From Papaver somniferum (taxonomy: Eukaryota; Streptophyta; Magnoliopsida; Ranunculales; Papaveraceae): a stretch of DNA of 64,000 bases. The notes below the pieces were generated by a model. It did not search any database. It was given only the letters and a program-made list of their open reading frames with translations, and was not told the origin of the DNA. Numbering within the stretch: the first letter of the stretch is position 1; the number at the start of each line of letters is the position of its first letter. The position numbers were made by a program, and so were the translations under genes. The stretch lies in assembly GCF_003573695.1 (NCBI RefSeq), contig NC_039368.1, positions 16,372,360 through 16,436,359 on the forward strand, given 5' to 3'. Below, piece after piece: positions 20,945-33,962 of the stretch.

Positions 20945-23900
20945 TGATAGGTTTGGAAACCTACAATAATATACTGCAAGTGCACAGCGTCTAACTAGTA
21001 GACAATGACAAGTACAGGTCGTTCCCACGAGGAGTGTGCAAATACTAATACTGTCTAATACCTAAAATCAAATAACTAAATTGACAATGTTTTAACGGTT
21101 TTCAAGAATTCATAATAAAGTGAAATAACAAATAATTTTAACGATAAACAGAATGATAGAAGGTTGTTAGGATTTTCGATTTCCACCAATTAATTATGCA
21201 AACTCTACTAATCTTTAAAAACCTATTACATGCATTTTCAAATATTGTTTCTCCGTTATAATTTTCTTCGCTTCATGGGTAGTGATTCTAAAGCATTACT
21301 TATCAATCCTAAAGCATACCACGTAGAGCATAAGTAATCAAGAAAATCACATAAGCAATAAAATACCAAGCTATATGAATAAAAACTACTAATCAATCAA
21401 ATCATTATTAAGCATATAAATGCAGAGTTTTCATAATAAAATTGGTTTCTACCTAGACCCTAACATGGTTCTAGTTAGGCATGATTTTCTAAAAATTCAT
21501 AAACATACTCAAATCAAAACTAGATAAGCAAGAGCGAATGATGGGAGAAGTTAATCTTCAAAACCTACTCCCAGCTTACGGCTGTGTAGCTGCTCTCTTC
21601 TCGTCTCCCACAACGGCCTCCCTTTTCTGTCTGTCTACAAGATGTTTATATCCTAGTAATGCGAGAACTTCCAATCGGGACCTAGGGGATCATTTGCAAG
21701 GACCTGTCCAAATCCAGCACCCATGTCCAAACCCGGATCCAGCTCACCAATACAATTTTTATTGCCTATCTGTCTGTTTAACCACCATCCACTTTCATTC
21801 CTAGTTCAGGTCACATCAACAGGCTCCATTCTTTCCAGCCTCCAATGGGTTTCATCTTCATTATCCTTCGATTAAAAGGGGTATAGAACCTACACCTCCA
21901 TTTTCTCCAACTGTAGCTCCACTTCTTAATCTTTGTCTTGTAAACCTCTACGTGTAACGATCACCAACAGCTCAACCACCTCCAAAAAACTAACCCAGAA
22001 CTTCTCATATAGATATAGAAAATGTCAGACCCTGAAACTCATGACAACACCCAGTCTTCACCATCTGCATCGTGCTTGCACCATGTCTTCTGCATGTTAA
22101 CTTCTTAATCTCAACACCAACGAATCCATCGCCACATCAATTTTCTCCATCTCCATCTTCTCTCGAATTCAACCATGGAAACCATGGCAGTACATCACCA
22201 CCAGCGCCTTTATTGTTCTCCCTGAATTCCAGTTCAACTCCAACTGCAAAACATCACCGGCTATTAACCATCCAACTATCGCCATCGATCACCAGTAACA
22301 CCAACACTACATTCACAGTTGTGCATTTCTTAAGTAACCCATCATTCTTCCCTGTGTGTTACTTTCATGGCACAAATTCAAGTCAAATACCGACTGAAGT
22401 TCTTAGTAACTCGAGCTAATAATTCTGTGTACTTCAGTTCACATCCATGACCAAGGAAGCACGTTTAATCGTGGTCATCTAAACTTCTTTGCCGTCGGCA
22501 GCTAAACCATCTCTTCCGCCACCTCCATACAACCATCATCGACCAAACCACGTTAATGTCGATGCTACCACCACAATCACAATTTTAGAGAGATGCTACC
22601 TTCATGAGCAATGTAAGAATGTGATGCAGCGGATATTAGAGAAACTAGAGAAAAGATAAGCGTTGTTCAGACTTCAAATATTCCTAGGAATTTCGACTAT
22701 GAACGTTGATTAATATCTAGACTTCGGTTTCCCAACTTTAGATAAAAATCGATTAAACTTGAACAAAGTTTGATAAAGAAGATATATATTCCAAAAAAAA
22801 AAGTTGCCCTAAACAATTTATGATGGACTCTTTTATAGACTTGGGGAAAAACCCTAACTTGCTAGTCAAGAAAGGATGAAAAAACTCCCTAAACCGACTC
22901 AGACCCTAATTTGCTATTTTTGGCAAATTTTGGTCGACCTAAAATAATGAAAGTACTCATAAAATAAAACAATTCGCCTCAAACGGCGGCCCAAACAGAC
23001 TCCTAACGAAAGAGTTATTAACAAAATAAAAACTTTCCTAAAATAGCAAAAACGTATGTTTGATGCCCTAAACGATGGAATTTGGCTAAATTCTGAAGAC
23101 CAAGGCAATCAAAGATTCCCTTGTCCTGTTCTTTGGCTTGTTTCCCATCGAAATGGACCCCTAAGGATCTAAATTACGACACTTGGATTTTTAGCCTCCA
23201 AATAGGCTATAGCCTGCTCATCTGCATCAGAATGGTTCTTAAAACCATTTGCTTTCTTTTTTATTGCTATAAGAAATAAGATACGGCGTCTTTATAACTC
23301 ATGCAAAAATGAGTGGAGTAAGTGGTGACACGTCCTTTAGTTACCAGTGGACTTCACCAGCTTGGAATAGAAAAACCTCTAACTCTTCACATTATTTAAC
23401 AAGGAATAATGATTCTATATTTCACCACTTCATTTACTGTCGTGAGTGCTTTAGCAGTGAGAGAGAGACAATTCTTTATTCGGTTGACCTTTTTACTAGG
23501 AGAAGCTTGAGTGCACACATTTATGAACAACAAAACAGCCCAATTTAAGCTCCATATTTATTTGCTGCCATGAGTAATTCGAGTGGTCCTAATAAGAGCT
23601 TTTGATATATAAAAATACTAGGCCAATCACGTTTTGTCATTGTGGTTTCTGATACATAGAAATACCAGGCCAAACCCATTACATAATTATGGTTGCTAAT
23701 ACATGAAAATATCAGGCCAACCCCATTTCATCATTGTGGTTGCTGATATATGGAAATATCAGGCCAACCTGGCTGCTGATACATGGAAATACCAGGCCAG
23801 CATAGTAAGTGCTGCTAATATATAGAAATACCAGGCCAACATAATAAGTGTTGCTGATATATAGAAATACCAGGCCAGCATATTTGATCATCGTGGTTGC

Positions 23901-24103
23901 TGATACATGGAAATACCAGGCCAACCACATTTCGTCATTGTCGTCGCAAACACCATTAAGTCTCACATTTTGTTGTTTATTCGCTGGATGATCGCATTCA
24001 CTTGTACTTTCTACAAAAGCACTAAAATAGTATTAGTAACTAAAATATTATATCCTAGCTACTATAAATATGGGTATAAAATGTAGCATTTACATGCTTA
24101 TCA
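20945..24103 (-). repeat. LTR F, complete, short type
   Basis: 3159 bp. Lacks the 35-bp block (junction near 21323). TATA at 22828-22838, minisatellite 23603-23926. From ~21260 rightward it looks nearly identical to LTR B, but its first ~120 bp (CTAATACTGTC) match LTR G instead. Confidence 0.9.
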
Positions 24104-25257
24104 ACACCCCCACACTTACATTTTGCTAGTCCTCGAGCAAAACAGAGATATTATGCAATTGATTTTTATTTTATTTTTTTTAAAAAATATGGATAATTAC
24201 CCACTCCCCCACACTTAAACATTACATTGTCCTCAATGTAATTGAGTCATCCAACGTAGAAATTAAGATGAGAAATGCAAAAATAAACAAAAAAGTAAAA
24301 TAAAATAAGATATAGAGTAGAGGGAACAAATCTGATGGCTTGACTCCCATGAAGCGAAAGTTATATGTTTCCCTACTTGCCAGTAGCATGTTCTCAAACA
24401 ATGTGGAGTTGGTACCCCAAGGTAAGGTGCGAATCATATATATAAAGCCTGAAGAGTTGGGGATCAACCAACTAATATGATTAGTCATAAACATGAACCT
24501 TCAGTAAGAAATATTAGTACCCAGAGAGATAAAGCTGAATTCAATCTTATTTAAAACATAATTCGAACCTTGAATATGAAGTAAATCAGGTTCGCAGATA
24601 ATTAGTAAAGATTATTTAAATAATTGAACAGTTTTTGTACTCCCTAAATCAGGTTCTAAGTCAGCGGAAATAACTTCGACGACTGATATTGGTTCAACTT
24701 CAGCTAAGTTGGGCACACAAACATATGTTGGTTCAAATTTACTCGTCGAACAAGGCCTCATTGGAGCAATAGTATCACGACTCATAGACCCATTATCATC
24801 TAAAACGGTTTCATTATCAATATCATCAAGACAAAAAAATTCAGAACTTAATGGCTCAAAGGTCATGGTCGGAGCTTTCTCCACTGATTGAACTAGTCGA
24901 TACTCGGACAAAACTAGAGGTTCTAGTCTGGGCTTCCAATTATTAGTGTCTAGCAGCGGTGTGGAGTCTAAATGTGCATTGACTTCACAAATAACCCTAT
25001 GATCATCCAAATCATATCCAAAATGAGCAAAGCAAGCCTCTAATGGATCTTCCAAGTGGCTCTTGCAAAATCCTTTCGAGTGCATAATCTCGTTTCTCCC
25101 ACGACACTTCAGGCTAAGGTACCTACAAAAAAAATCAAATATAATGTGTAAAAAGAACCAAAATAAATCTAAAAGAAAAACAAAATAAAATTATGTATAA
25201 AAAGATATCAATCAGAGAGTATTTTGCAACCACTCCCCAGCGATGGCGTCAAAAACT
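24104..25257 (-). mobile_element. Internal region I6, most diverged
   Basis: 1154 bp. Missing the TTAAGAAAAGTGAAAATTTCC stretch near 24181. Many private changes (GATGGCTTGAC at 24333, CTTGCCAGTAGCATG at 24376, CAACCAAC at 24466). PBS at 25235-25251 is the I5 type. Confidence 0.85.
24612..25085 (-). pseudogene. Internal ORF, copy in I6, early stop
   Basis: 157 codons are open before an in-frame TAA (24612 region: TTATTTAAATAATTG). The distal part remains open (24494 to 24222). There, loss of one C in CAACCCAAC joins the distal frame to the hydrophobic 81-codon frame found just downstream in other copies. Confidence 0.6.
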
Positions 25258-28200
25258 TGATAGGTTTGGAAACCTACAATAATATACTGCAAGTGCACAG
25301 CGTCTAACTAGTAGACAATGACAAGTACAGGTCGTTCCCACGAGGAGTGTGCAAATACTAATACTGTCTAATACCTAAAATCAAATAACTAAATTGACAA
25401 TGTTTTAACGGTTTTCAAGAATTCATAATAAAGTGAAATAACAAATAATTTTAACGATAAACAGAATGATAGAAGGTTGTTAGGATTTTCGATTTCCACC
25501 AATTAATTATGAAAACTCTACTAATCTTTAAAAACCTATTACATGCATTTTCAAATATTGTTTCTCCGTTGTAATTTTCTTCGCTTCATGGGTAGTGATT
25601 CTAAAGCATTACTTATTAATCCTAAAGCATACCACGTCAACGGATTTAACCGAAGCACGAAATATCAATTGAAGAGCATAAGTAATCAAGAAAATCACAT
25701 AAGAAATAAAATACCAAGCTATATGAATAAAAACCACTAATCAATCAAATCATTATTAAGCATATAAATGCAGAGTTTTCATAATAAAATTGGTTTCTAC
25801 CTAGACCCTAACATGGTTCTAGTTAGACATGATTTTCTAAAAATTCATAAACATACTCAAATCAAAACTAGATAAGCAAGAGCGAATGATGGGAGAAGTT
25901 AATCTTCAAAACCTACTCCCAGCTTACGGCTGTGTAGCCGCTCTCTTCTCGTCTCCCAAAACGGCCTCCCTTTTCTGTCTGTCTACAAGATTTTTATATC
26001 CTAGTAATGCGAGAACTTCCAATCGGGACCTAGGGGATCATTTGCAAGGCCCTGTCCAAATCCAGCACCCATGTCCAAACCCGGATCCAGCTCACCAATA
26101 CAATTTTTATTGCCTATCTGTCTGTTTAACCACCATCCACTTTCATTCCAAGTTCAGGTCACATCAACAGGCTCCATTCTTTCCAGCCTCCAATGGGTTT
26201 CATCTTCATTATCCTTCGATTAAAAGGGGTATAGAACCTACACCTCCATTTGCTCCAACTGTAGCTCCACTTCTTAATCTTTGTCTTGTAAACCTCTACG
26301 TGTAACGATCACCAACAGCTCAACCACCTCCAACAAACTAACCCAGAACTTCTCATATAGATATAGAAAATGTCAGACCCTGAAACTCATGACAACACCC
26401 AGTCTTCACCATCTGCATCGTGCTTGCACCATGTCTTCTGCATGTTAACTTCTTAATCTCAACACCAACGAATCCATCGCCAAATCAATTTTCTCCATCT
26501 CCATCTTCTCTCGAATTCAACCATGGAAACCATGGCAGTACATCACCACCAGCGCCTTTATTGTTCTCCCTGAATTCCAGTTCAACTCCAACTGCAAAAC
26601 ATCACCGGCTATTAACCATCCAACTATCGCCATCGATCACCAGTAACACCAACACTACATTCACAGTTGTGCATTTCTTAAGTAACCCATCATTCTTCCC
26701 TGTGTGTTACTTTCACGGCACAAATTCAAGTCAAATATCGACTGAAGTTCTTAGTAACTCGAGCTAATAATTCTGTGTACTTCAGTTCACATCCATGACC
26801 AAGGAAGCACGTTTAATCGTGGTCATCTAAACTTCTTTGTCGTCGGCAGCTAAACCATCTCTTCCGCCACCTCCATACAACCATCATCGACCAAACCACG
26901 TTAATGTCGACGCTACCACCACAATCACAATTTTAGAGAGATGCTACCTTCATGAGCAATGTAAGAATGTGATGCAGCGGATATTAGAGAAACTAGAGAA
27001 AAGAGAAGCGTTGTTCAGACTTCAAATATTCCTAGGAATTTCGACTATGAACGTTGATTAATATCTAGACTTCGGTTTCCCAACTTTAGATAAAAATCGA
27101 TTAAACTTGAACAAAGTTTGATAAAGAAGATATATATTCCAAAAAAAAAGTTGCCCTAAACAATTTATGATGGACTCTTTTATAGACTTGGGGAAAAACC
27201 CTAACTTGCTAGTCAAGAAAGGATGAAAAAACTCCCTAAACCGACTCAGACCCTAATTTGCTATTTTTGGCAAATTTTGGTCGACCTAAAATAATGAAAG
27301 TACTCATAAAATAAAACAATTCGCCTCAAACGGCGGCCCAAACAGACTCCTAACGAAAGAGTTATTAACAAAATAAAAACTTTCCTAAAATAGCAAAAAC
27401 GTATGTTTGATGCCCTAAACGATGGAATTTGGCTAAATTCTGAAGACCAAGGCAATCTAAGATTCCCTTGTCCTGTTCTTTGGCTTGTTTCCCATCGAAA
27501 TGGACCCCTAAGGATCTAAATTACGACACTTGGATTTTTAGCCTCCAAATAGGCTATAGCCTGCTCATCTGCATCAGAATGGTTCTTAAAACCATTTGCT
27601 TTCTTTTTTATTGCTATAAGAAATAAGATACGGCGTCTTTATAACTCATGCAAAAATGAGTGGAGTAAGTGGTGACACGTCCTTTAGTTACCAGTGGACT
27701 TCACCAGCTTGGAATAGAAAAACCTCTAACTCTTCACATTATTTAACAAGGAATAATGATTCTATATTTCACCACTTCATTTACTGTCGTGAGTGCTTTA
27801 GCAGTGAGAGAGAGACAATTCTTTATTCGGTTGACCTTTTCACTAGGAGAAGCTTGAGTGCACACATTTATGAACAACAAAACAGCCCAATTTAAGCTCC
27901 ATATTTATTTGCTGCCATGAGTAATTCGAGTGGTCCTAATAAGAGCTTTTGATATATAAAAATACTAGGCCAATCACGTTTTGTCATTGTGGTTGCTGAT
28001 ACATAGAAATACCAGGCCAAACCCATTACATAATTATGGTTGCTAATACATGAAAATATCAGGCCAACCCCATTTCATCATTGTGGTTGCTGATATATGG
28101 AAATATCAGGCCAACCTGGTTGCTGATACATGGAAATACCAGGCCAGCATAGTAAGTGCTGCTAATATATAGAAATACCAGGCCAACATAATAAGTGTTG

Positions 28201-28450
28201 CTGATATATAGAAATACCAGGCCAGCATATTTGATCATCGTGGTTGCTGATACATGGAAATACCAGGCCAACCACATTTCGTCATTGTCGTCGCAAACAC
28301 CATTAAGTCTCACATTTTGTTGTTTATTCGCTGGATGATCGAATTCACTTGTACTTTCTACAAAAGCACTAAAATAGTATTAGTAACTAAAATATTGTAT
28401 CCTAGCTACTATAAATATGGGTATAAAATGTAGCATTTACATGCTTATCA
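25258..28450 (-). repeat. LTR G, complete, chimeric (long-type left, short-type right)
   Basis: 3193 bp. Has the 35-bp block and the long-type alleles at ~26145 and ~27003. From ~27226 (AAAAAACTCCC) it has short-type alleles, including CACATTATTT and AATGATTC (27736-27760). The switch lies at ~27010-27230, around the TATA box (27175-27185). Minisatellite 27950-28273. Confidence 0.9.
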
Positions 28451-29629
28451 ACACCCCCACACTTATATTTTGCTAGTCCTCGAGCAAAACAGAGATATTA
28501 TGCAATTGATTTTTTATTTTATTTTTTATTTTTTTAAGAAAAGTGAAAATTTCCAAAAATATGGATAATTACCCACTCCCCCACACTTAAACATTACATT
28601 GTCCTCAATGTAATTGAGTCATCCAACGTAGAAATTAAGATGGGAAATGCAAAAATAAACAAGAAAGTAAAATAAAATAAGATATAGAGTAGAGGGAACA
28701 AATCTGATAGGTTGACTCCCATGAAGCGAAAGTTATATGTTTCCTTACTTTCCAGTAGCACGTTCTCAAACAATGTGGAGTTGGTACCCCAAGGTAATAT
28801 GCGAATCATATATATAAATCCTGAAGAGTTGGGGATCAACCCAACTAATATGATTAGTCATAAACATGAACCTGCAGTAAGAAATATTAGTACCCAGAGA
28901 GATAAAGTTGAATTCAATCTTATTTAAAACATAATTCGAACCTTGAATATGAAGTAAATCAGGTTCGCAGATAATTAGTAAAGATTGTTTAAAGAATTGA
29001 ACAGTTTTTGTACTCCTAAATCAGGTTCTAAGTCAGCGGAAATAACTTCCACGGCTGATATTGGTTCAACTTCAGCTAAGTTGGGCACACAAACATATGT
29101 TGGTTCAAATTCACTCGTCGAACAAGGCCTCATTGGAGCAGTAGTATCACGACTCATAGACCCATTATCATCTAAAACGGTTTCATTATCAATATCATCA
29201 AGACAAAAAAATTCAGAACTTAATGGCTCAAAGGTCATGGTCGGAGCTTTCTCCACTGATTGAACTAGTCGATACTCGGACAAAACTAGAGGTTCTAGTC
29301 TGGGCTTCCAATTATTAGTGTCTAGCAGCGGTGTGGAGTCTAAATGTGCATTGACTTCACAAATAACCCTATGATCATCCAAATCATATTCAAAATGAGC
29401 AAAGCAAGCCTTTAATGGATCTTCCAAGTGGCTCTTGCAAAATCCTTTCGAGTGCATAATCTCGTTTCGCCCACGACACTTCAGGCTAAGGTACCTACAA
29501 AAAAAATCAAATATAATGCGTAAAAAGAACCAAAAGAAATCTAAAAGAAAAATAAAATAAAATTATGTATAAAAAGATATCAATCAGAGAGTATTTTGCA
29601 ACCACTCCCCGGCGACGGCATCAAAAACT
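28451..29629 (-). mobile_element. Internal region I7
   Basis: 1179 bp. Diagnostic alleles TTCCTTAC (28741), GGTAATATGCG (28793) and GCAGTAG (29138), shared with I9, I11 and I12. PBS at 29607-29623. Confidence 0.85.
28975..29457 (-). pseudogene. Internal ORF, copy in I7, 1-bp deletion
   Basis: 160 codons. A missing C (TACTCCTAAATC instead of TACTCCCTAAATC, ~29017) shifts the frame after LEPDLG, and it stops soon after. The same lesion occurs in I8, I9, I11 and I12, so it was copied rather than repeated. Confidence 0.6.
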
Positions 29630-32600
29630 TGATAGGTTTGGAAACCTACAATAATATATTGCAAGTGCACAGCGTCTAACTAGTAGACAATGACAAGTAC
29701 AGGTCGTTCCCACGAGGAGTGTGCAAATACTACTACTGGCTAATACCTAAAATCAAATAACTAAATTGACAATGTTTTAACGGTTTTCAAGAATTCATAA
29801 TAAAGTGAAATAACAAATAATTTTAACGATAAACAGAATGATAGAAGGTTGTTAGGATTTTCGATTTCCACCAATTAATTATGCAAACTCTACTAATCTT
29901 TAAAAACCTATTACATGCATTTTCAAATATTGTTTCTCCGTTGTAATTTTCTTCGCTTCATGGGTAGTGATTCTAAAGCATTACTTATCAATCCTAAAGC
30001 ATACCACGTAGAGCATAAGTAATCAAGAAAATCACATAAGCAATAAAATACCAAGCTATATGAATAAAAACTACTAATCAATCAAATCATTATTAAGCAT
30101 ATAAATGCAGAGTTTTCATAATAAAATTGGTTTCTACCTAGACCCTAACATGGTTCTAGTTAGGCATGATTTTCTAAAAATTCATAAACATACTCAAATC
30201 AAAACTAGATAAGCAAGAGCGAATGATGGGAGAAGTTAATCTTCAAAACCTACTCCCAGCTTACGGCTGTGTAGCCGCTCTCTTCTCGTCTCCCACAACG
30301 GCCTCCCTTTTCTGTCTGTCTACAAGATGTTTATATCCTAGTAATGCGAGAACTTCCAATCGGGACCTAGGGGATCATTTGCAAGGACCTGTCCAAATCC
30401 AGCACCCATGTCCAAACCCGGATCCAGCTCACCAATACAATTTTTATTGCCTATCTGTCTGTTTAACCACCATCCACTTTCATTCCTAGTTCAGGTCACA
30501 TCAACAGGCTCCATTCTTTCCAGCCTCCAATGGGTTTCATCTTCATTATCCTTCGATTAAAAGGGGTATAGAACCTACACCTCCATTTTCTCCAACTGTA
30601 GCTCCACTTCTTAATCTTTGTCTTGTAAACCTCTACGTGTAACGATCACCAACAGCTCAACCACCTCCAAAAAACTAACCCAGAACTTCTCATATAGATA
30701 TAGAAAATGTCAGACCCTGAAACTCATGACAACACCCAGTCTTCACCATCTGCATCGTGCTTGCACCATGTCTTCTGCATGTTAACTTCTTAATCTCAAC
30801 ACCAACGAATCCATCGCCACATCAATTTTCTCCATCTCCATCTTCTCTCGAATTCAACCATGGAAACCATGGCAGTACATCACCACCAGCGCCTTTATTG
30901 TTCTCCCTGAATTCCAGTTCAACTCCAACTGCAAAACATCACCGGCTATTAACCATCCAACTATCGCCATCGATCACCAGTAACACCAACACTACATTCA
31001 CAGTTGTGCATTTCTTAAGTAACCCATCATTCTTCCCTGTGTGTTACTTTCACGGCACAAATTCAAGTCAAATACCGACTGAAGTTCTTAGTAACTCGAG
31101 CTAATAATTCTGTGTACTTCAGTTCACATCCATGACCAAGGAAGCACGTTTAATCGTGGTCATCTAAACTTCTTTGCCGTCGGCAGCTAAACCATCTCTT
31201 CCGCCACCTCCATACAACCATCATCGACCAAACCACGTTAATGTCGATGCTACCACCACAATCACAATTTTAGAGAGATGCTACCTTCATGAGCAATGTA
31301 AGAATGTGATGCAGCGGATATTAGAGAAACTAGAGAAAAGATAAGCGTTGTTCAGACTTCAAATATTCCTAGGAATTTCGACTATGAACGTTGATTAATA
31401 TCTAGACTTCGGTTTCCCAACTTTAGATAAAAATCGATTAAACTTGAACAAAGTTTGATAAAGAAGATATATATTCCAAAAAAAAAAGTTGCCCTAAACA
31501 ATTTATGATGGACTCTTTTATAGACTTGGGGAAAAACCCTAACTTGCTAGTCAAGAAAGGATGAAAAAACTCCCTAAACCGACTCAGACCCTAATTTGCT
31601 ATTTTTGGCAAATTTTGGTCGACCTAAAATAATGAAAGTACTCATAAAATAAAACAATTCGCCTCAAACGGCGGCCCAAACAGACTCCTAACGAAAGAGT
31701 TATTAACAAAATAAAAACTTTCCTAAAATAGCAAAAACGTATGTTTGATGCCCTAAACGATGGAATTTGGCTAAATTCTGAAGACCAAGGCAATCAAAGA
31801 TTCCCTTGTCCTGTTCTTTGGCTTGTTTCCCATCGAAATGGACCCCTAAGGATCTAAATTACGACACTTGGATTTTTAGCCTCCAAATAGGCTATAGCCT
31901 GCTCATCTGCATCAGAATGGTTCTTAAAACCATTTGCTTTCTTTTTTATTGCTATAAGAAATAAGATACGGCGTCTTTATAACTCATGCAAAAATGAGTG
32001 GAGTAAGTGGTGACACGTCCTTTAGTTACCAGTGGACTTCACCAGCTTGGAATAGAAAAACCTCTAACTCTTCACATTATTTAACAAGGAATAATGATTC
32101 TATATTTCACCACTTCATTTACTGTCGTGAGTGCTTTAGCAGTGAGAGAGAGACAATTCTTTATTCGGTTGACCTTTTTACTAGGAGAAGCTTGAGTGCA
32201 CACATTTATGAACAACAAAACAGCCCAATTTAAGCTCCATATTTATTTGCTGCCATGAGTAATTCGAGTGGTCCTAATAAGAGCTTTTGATATATAAAAA
32301 TACTAGGCCAATCACGTTTTGTCATTGTGGTTTCTGATACATAGAAATACCAGGCCAAACCCATTACATAATTATGGTTGCTAATACATGAAAATATCAG
32401 GCCAACCCCATTTCATCATTGTGGTTGCTGATATATGGAAATATCAGGCCAACCTGGCTGCTGATACATGGAAATACCAGGCCAGCATAGTAAGTGCTGC
32501 TAATATATAGAAATACCAGGCCAACATAATAAGTGTTGCTGATATATAGAAATACCAGGCCAGCATATTTGATCATCGTGGTTGCTGATACATGGAAATA

Positions 32601-32788
32601 CCAGGCCAACCACATTTCGTCATTGTCGTCGCAAACACCATTAAGTCTCACATTTTGTTGTTTATTCGCTGGATGATCGAATTCACTTGTACTTTCTACA
32701 AAAGCACTAAAATAGTATTAGTAACTAAAATATTGTATCCTAGCTACTATAAATATGGGTATAAAATGTAGCATTTACATGCTTATCA
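29630..32788 (-). repeat. LTR H, complete, short type
   Basis: 3159 bp, lacking the 35-bp block near 30010. TATA at 31513-31523, minisatellite 32288-32611. Has CCGTTGTAATT, unlike B, F, K and O (CCGTTATAATT). Confidence 0.9.
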
Positions 32789-33962
32789 ACACCCCCACAC
32801 TTATATTTTGCTAGTCCTCGAGCAAAACAGAGATATTATGCAATTGATTTTTTATTTTTTATTTTTTTAAGAAAAGTGAAAATTTCCAAAAATATGGATA
32901 ATTACCCACTCCCCCACACTTAAACATTACATTGTCCTCAATGTAATTGAGTCATCCAACGTAGAAATTAAGATGGGAAATGCAAAAATAAACAAGAAAG
33001 TAAAATAAAATAAGATATAGAGTAGAGGGAACAAATCTGATAGGTTGACTCCCATGAAGCGAAAGTTATATGTTTCCCTACTTTCCAGTAGCACGTTCTC
33101 AAACAATGTGGAGTTGGTACCCCAAGGTAAGCTGCGAATCATATATATAAATCCTGAAGAGTTGGGGATCAACCCAACTAATATGATTAGTCATAAACAT
33201 GAACCTGCAGTAAGAAATATTAGTACCCAGAGAGATAAAGTTGAATTCAATCTTATTTAAAACATAATTCGAACCTTGAATATGAAGTAAATCAGGTTCG
33301 CAGATAATTAGTAAAGATTGTTTAAAGAATTGAACAGTTTTTGTACTCCTAAATCAGGTTCTAAGTCAGCGGAAATAACTTCCACGGCTGATATTGGTTC
33401 AACTTCAGCTAAGTTGGGCACACAAACATATGTTGGTTCAAATTCACTCGTCGAACAAGGCCTCATTGGAGCAATAATATCACGACTCATAGACCCATTA
33501 TCATCTAAAACGGTTTCATTATCAATATCATCAAGACAAAAAAATTCAGAACTTAATGGCTCAAAGGTCATGGTCGGAGCTTTCTCCACTGATTGAACTA
33601 GTCGATACTCGGACAAAACTAGAGGTTCTAGTCTGGGCTTCCAATTATTAGTGTCTAGCAGCGGTGTGGAGTCTAAATGTGCATTGACTTCACAAATAAC
33701 CCTATGATCATCCAAATCATATCCAAAATGAGAAAAGCAAGCCTTTAATGGATCTTCCAAGTGGCTCTTGCAAAATCCTTTCGAGTGCATAATCTCGTTT
33801 CGTCCACGACACTTCAGGCTAAGGTACCTACAAAAAAAATCAAATATAATGCGTAAAAAGAACCAAAAGAAATCTAAAAGAAAAATAAAATAAAATTATG
33901 TATAAAAAGATATCAATCAGAGAGTATTTTGCAACCACTCCCCGGCGACGGCATCAAAAACT
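32789..33962 (-). mobile_element. Internal region I8
   Basis: 1174 bp. Mixed: it shares the ORF frameshift with I7 but has the common AAGCTGCG allele at ~33130. Private GCAATAATATC (33472). PBS at 33940-33956. Confidence 0.85.
33308..33790 (-). pseudogene. Internal ORF, copy in I8, 1-bp deletion
   Basis: 160 codons, same missing C as I7. Private substitutions CFSHFGYD and RDIIAPM. Confidence 0.6.
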
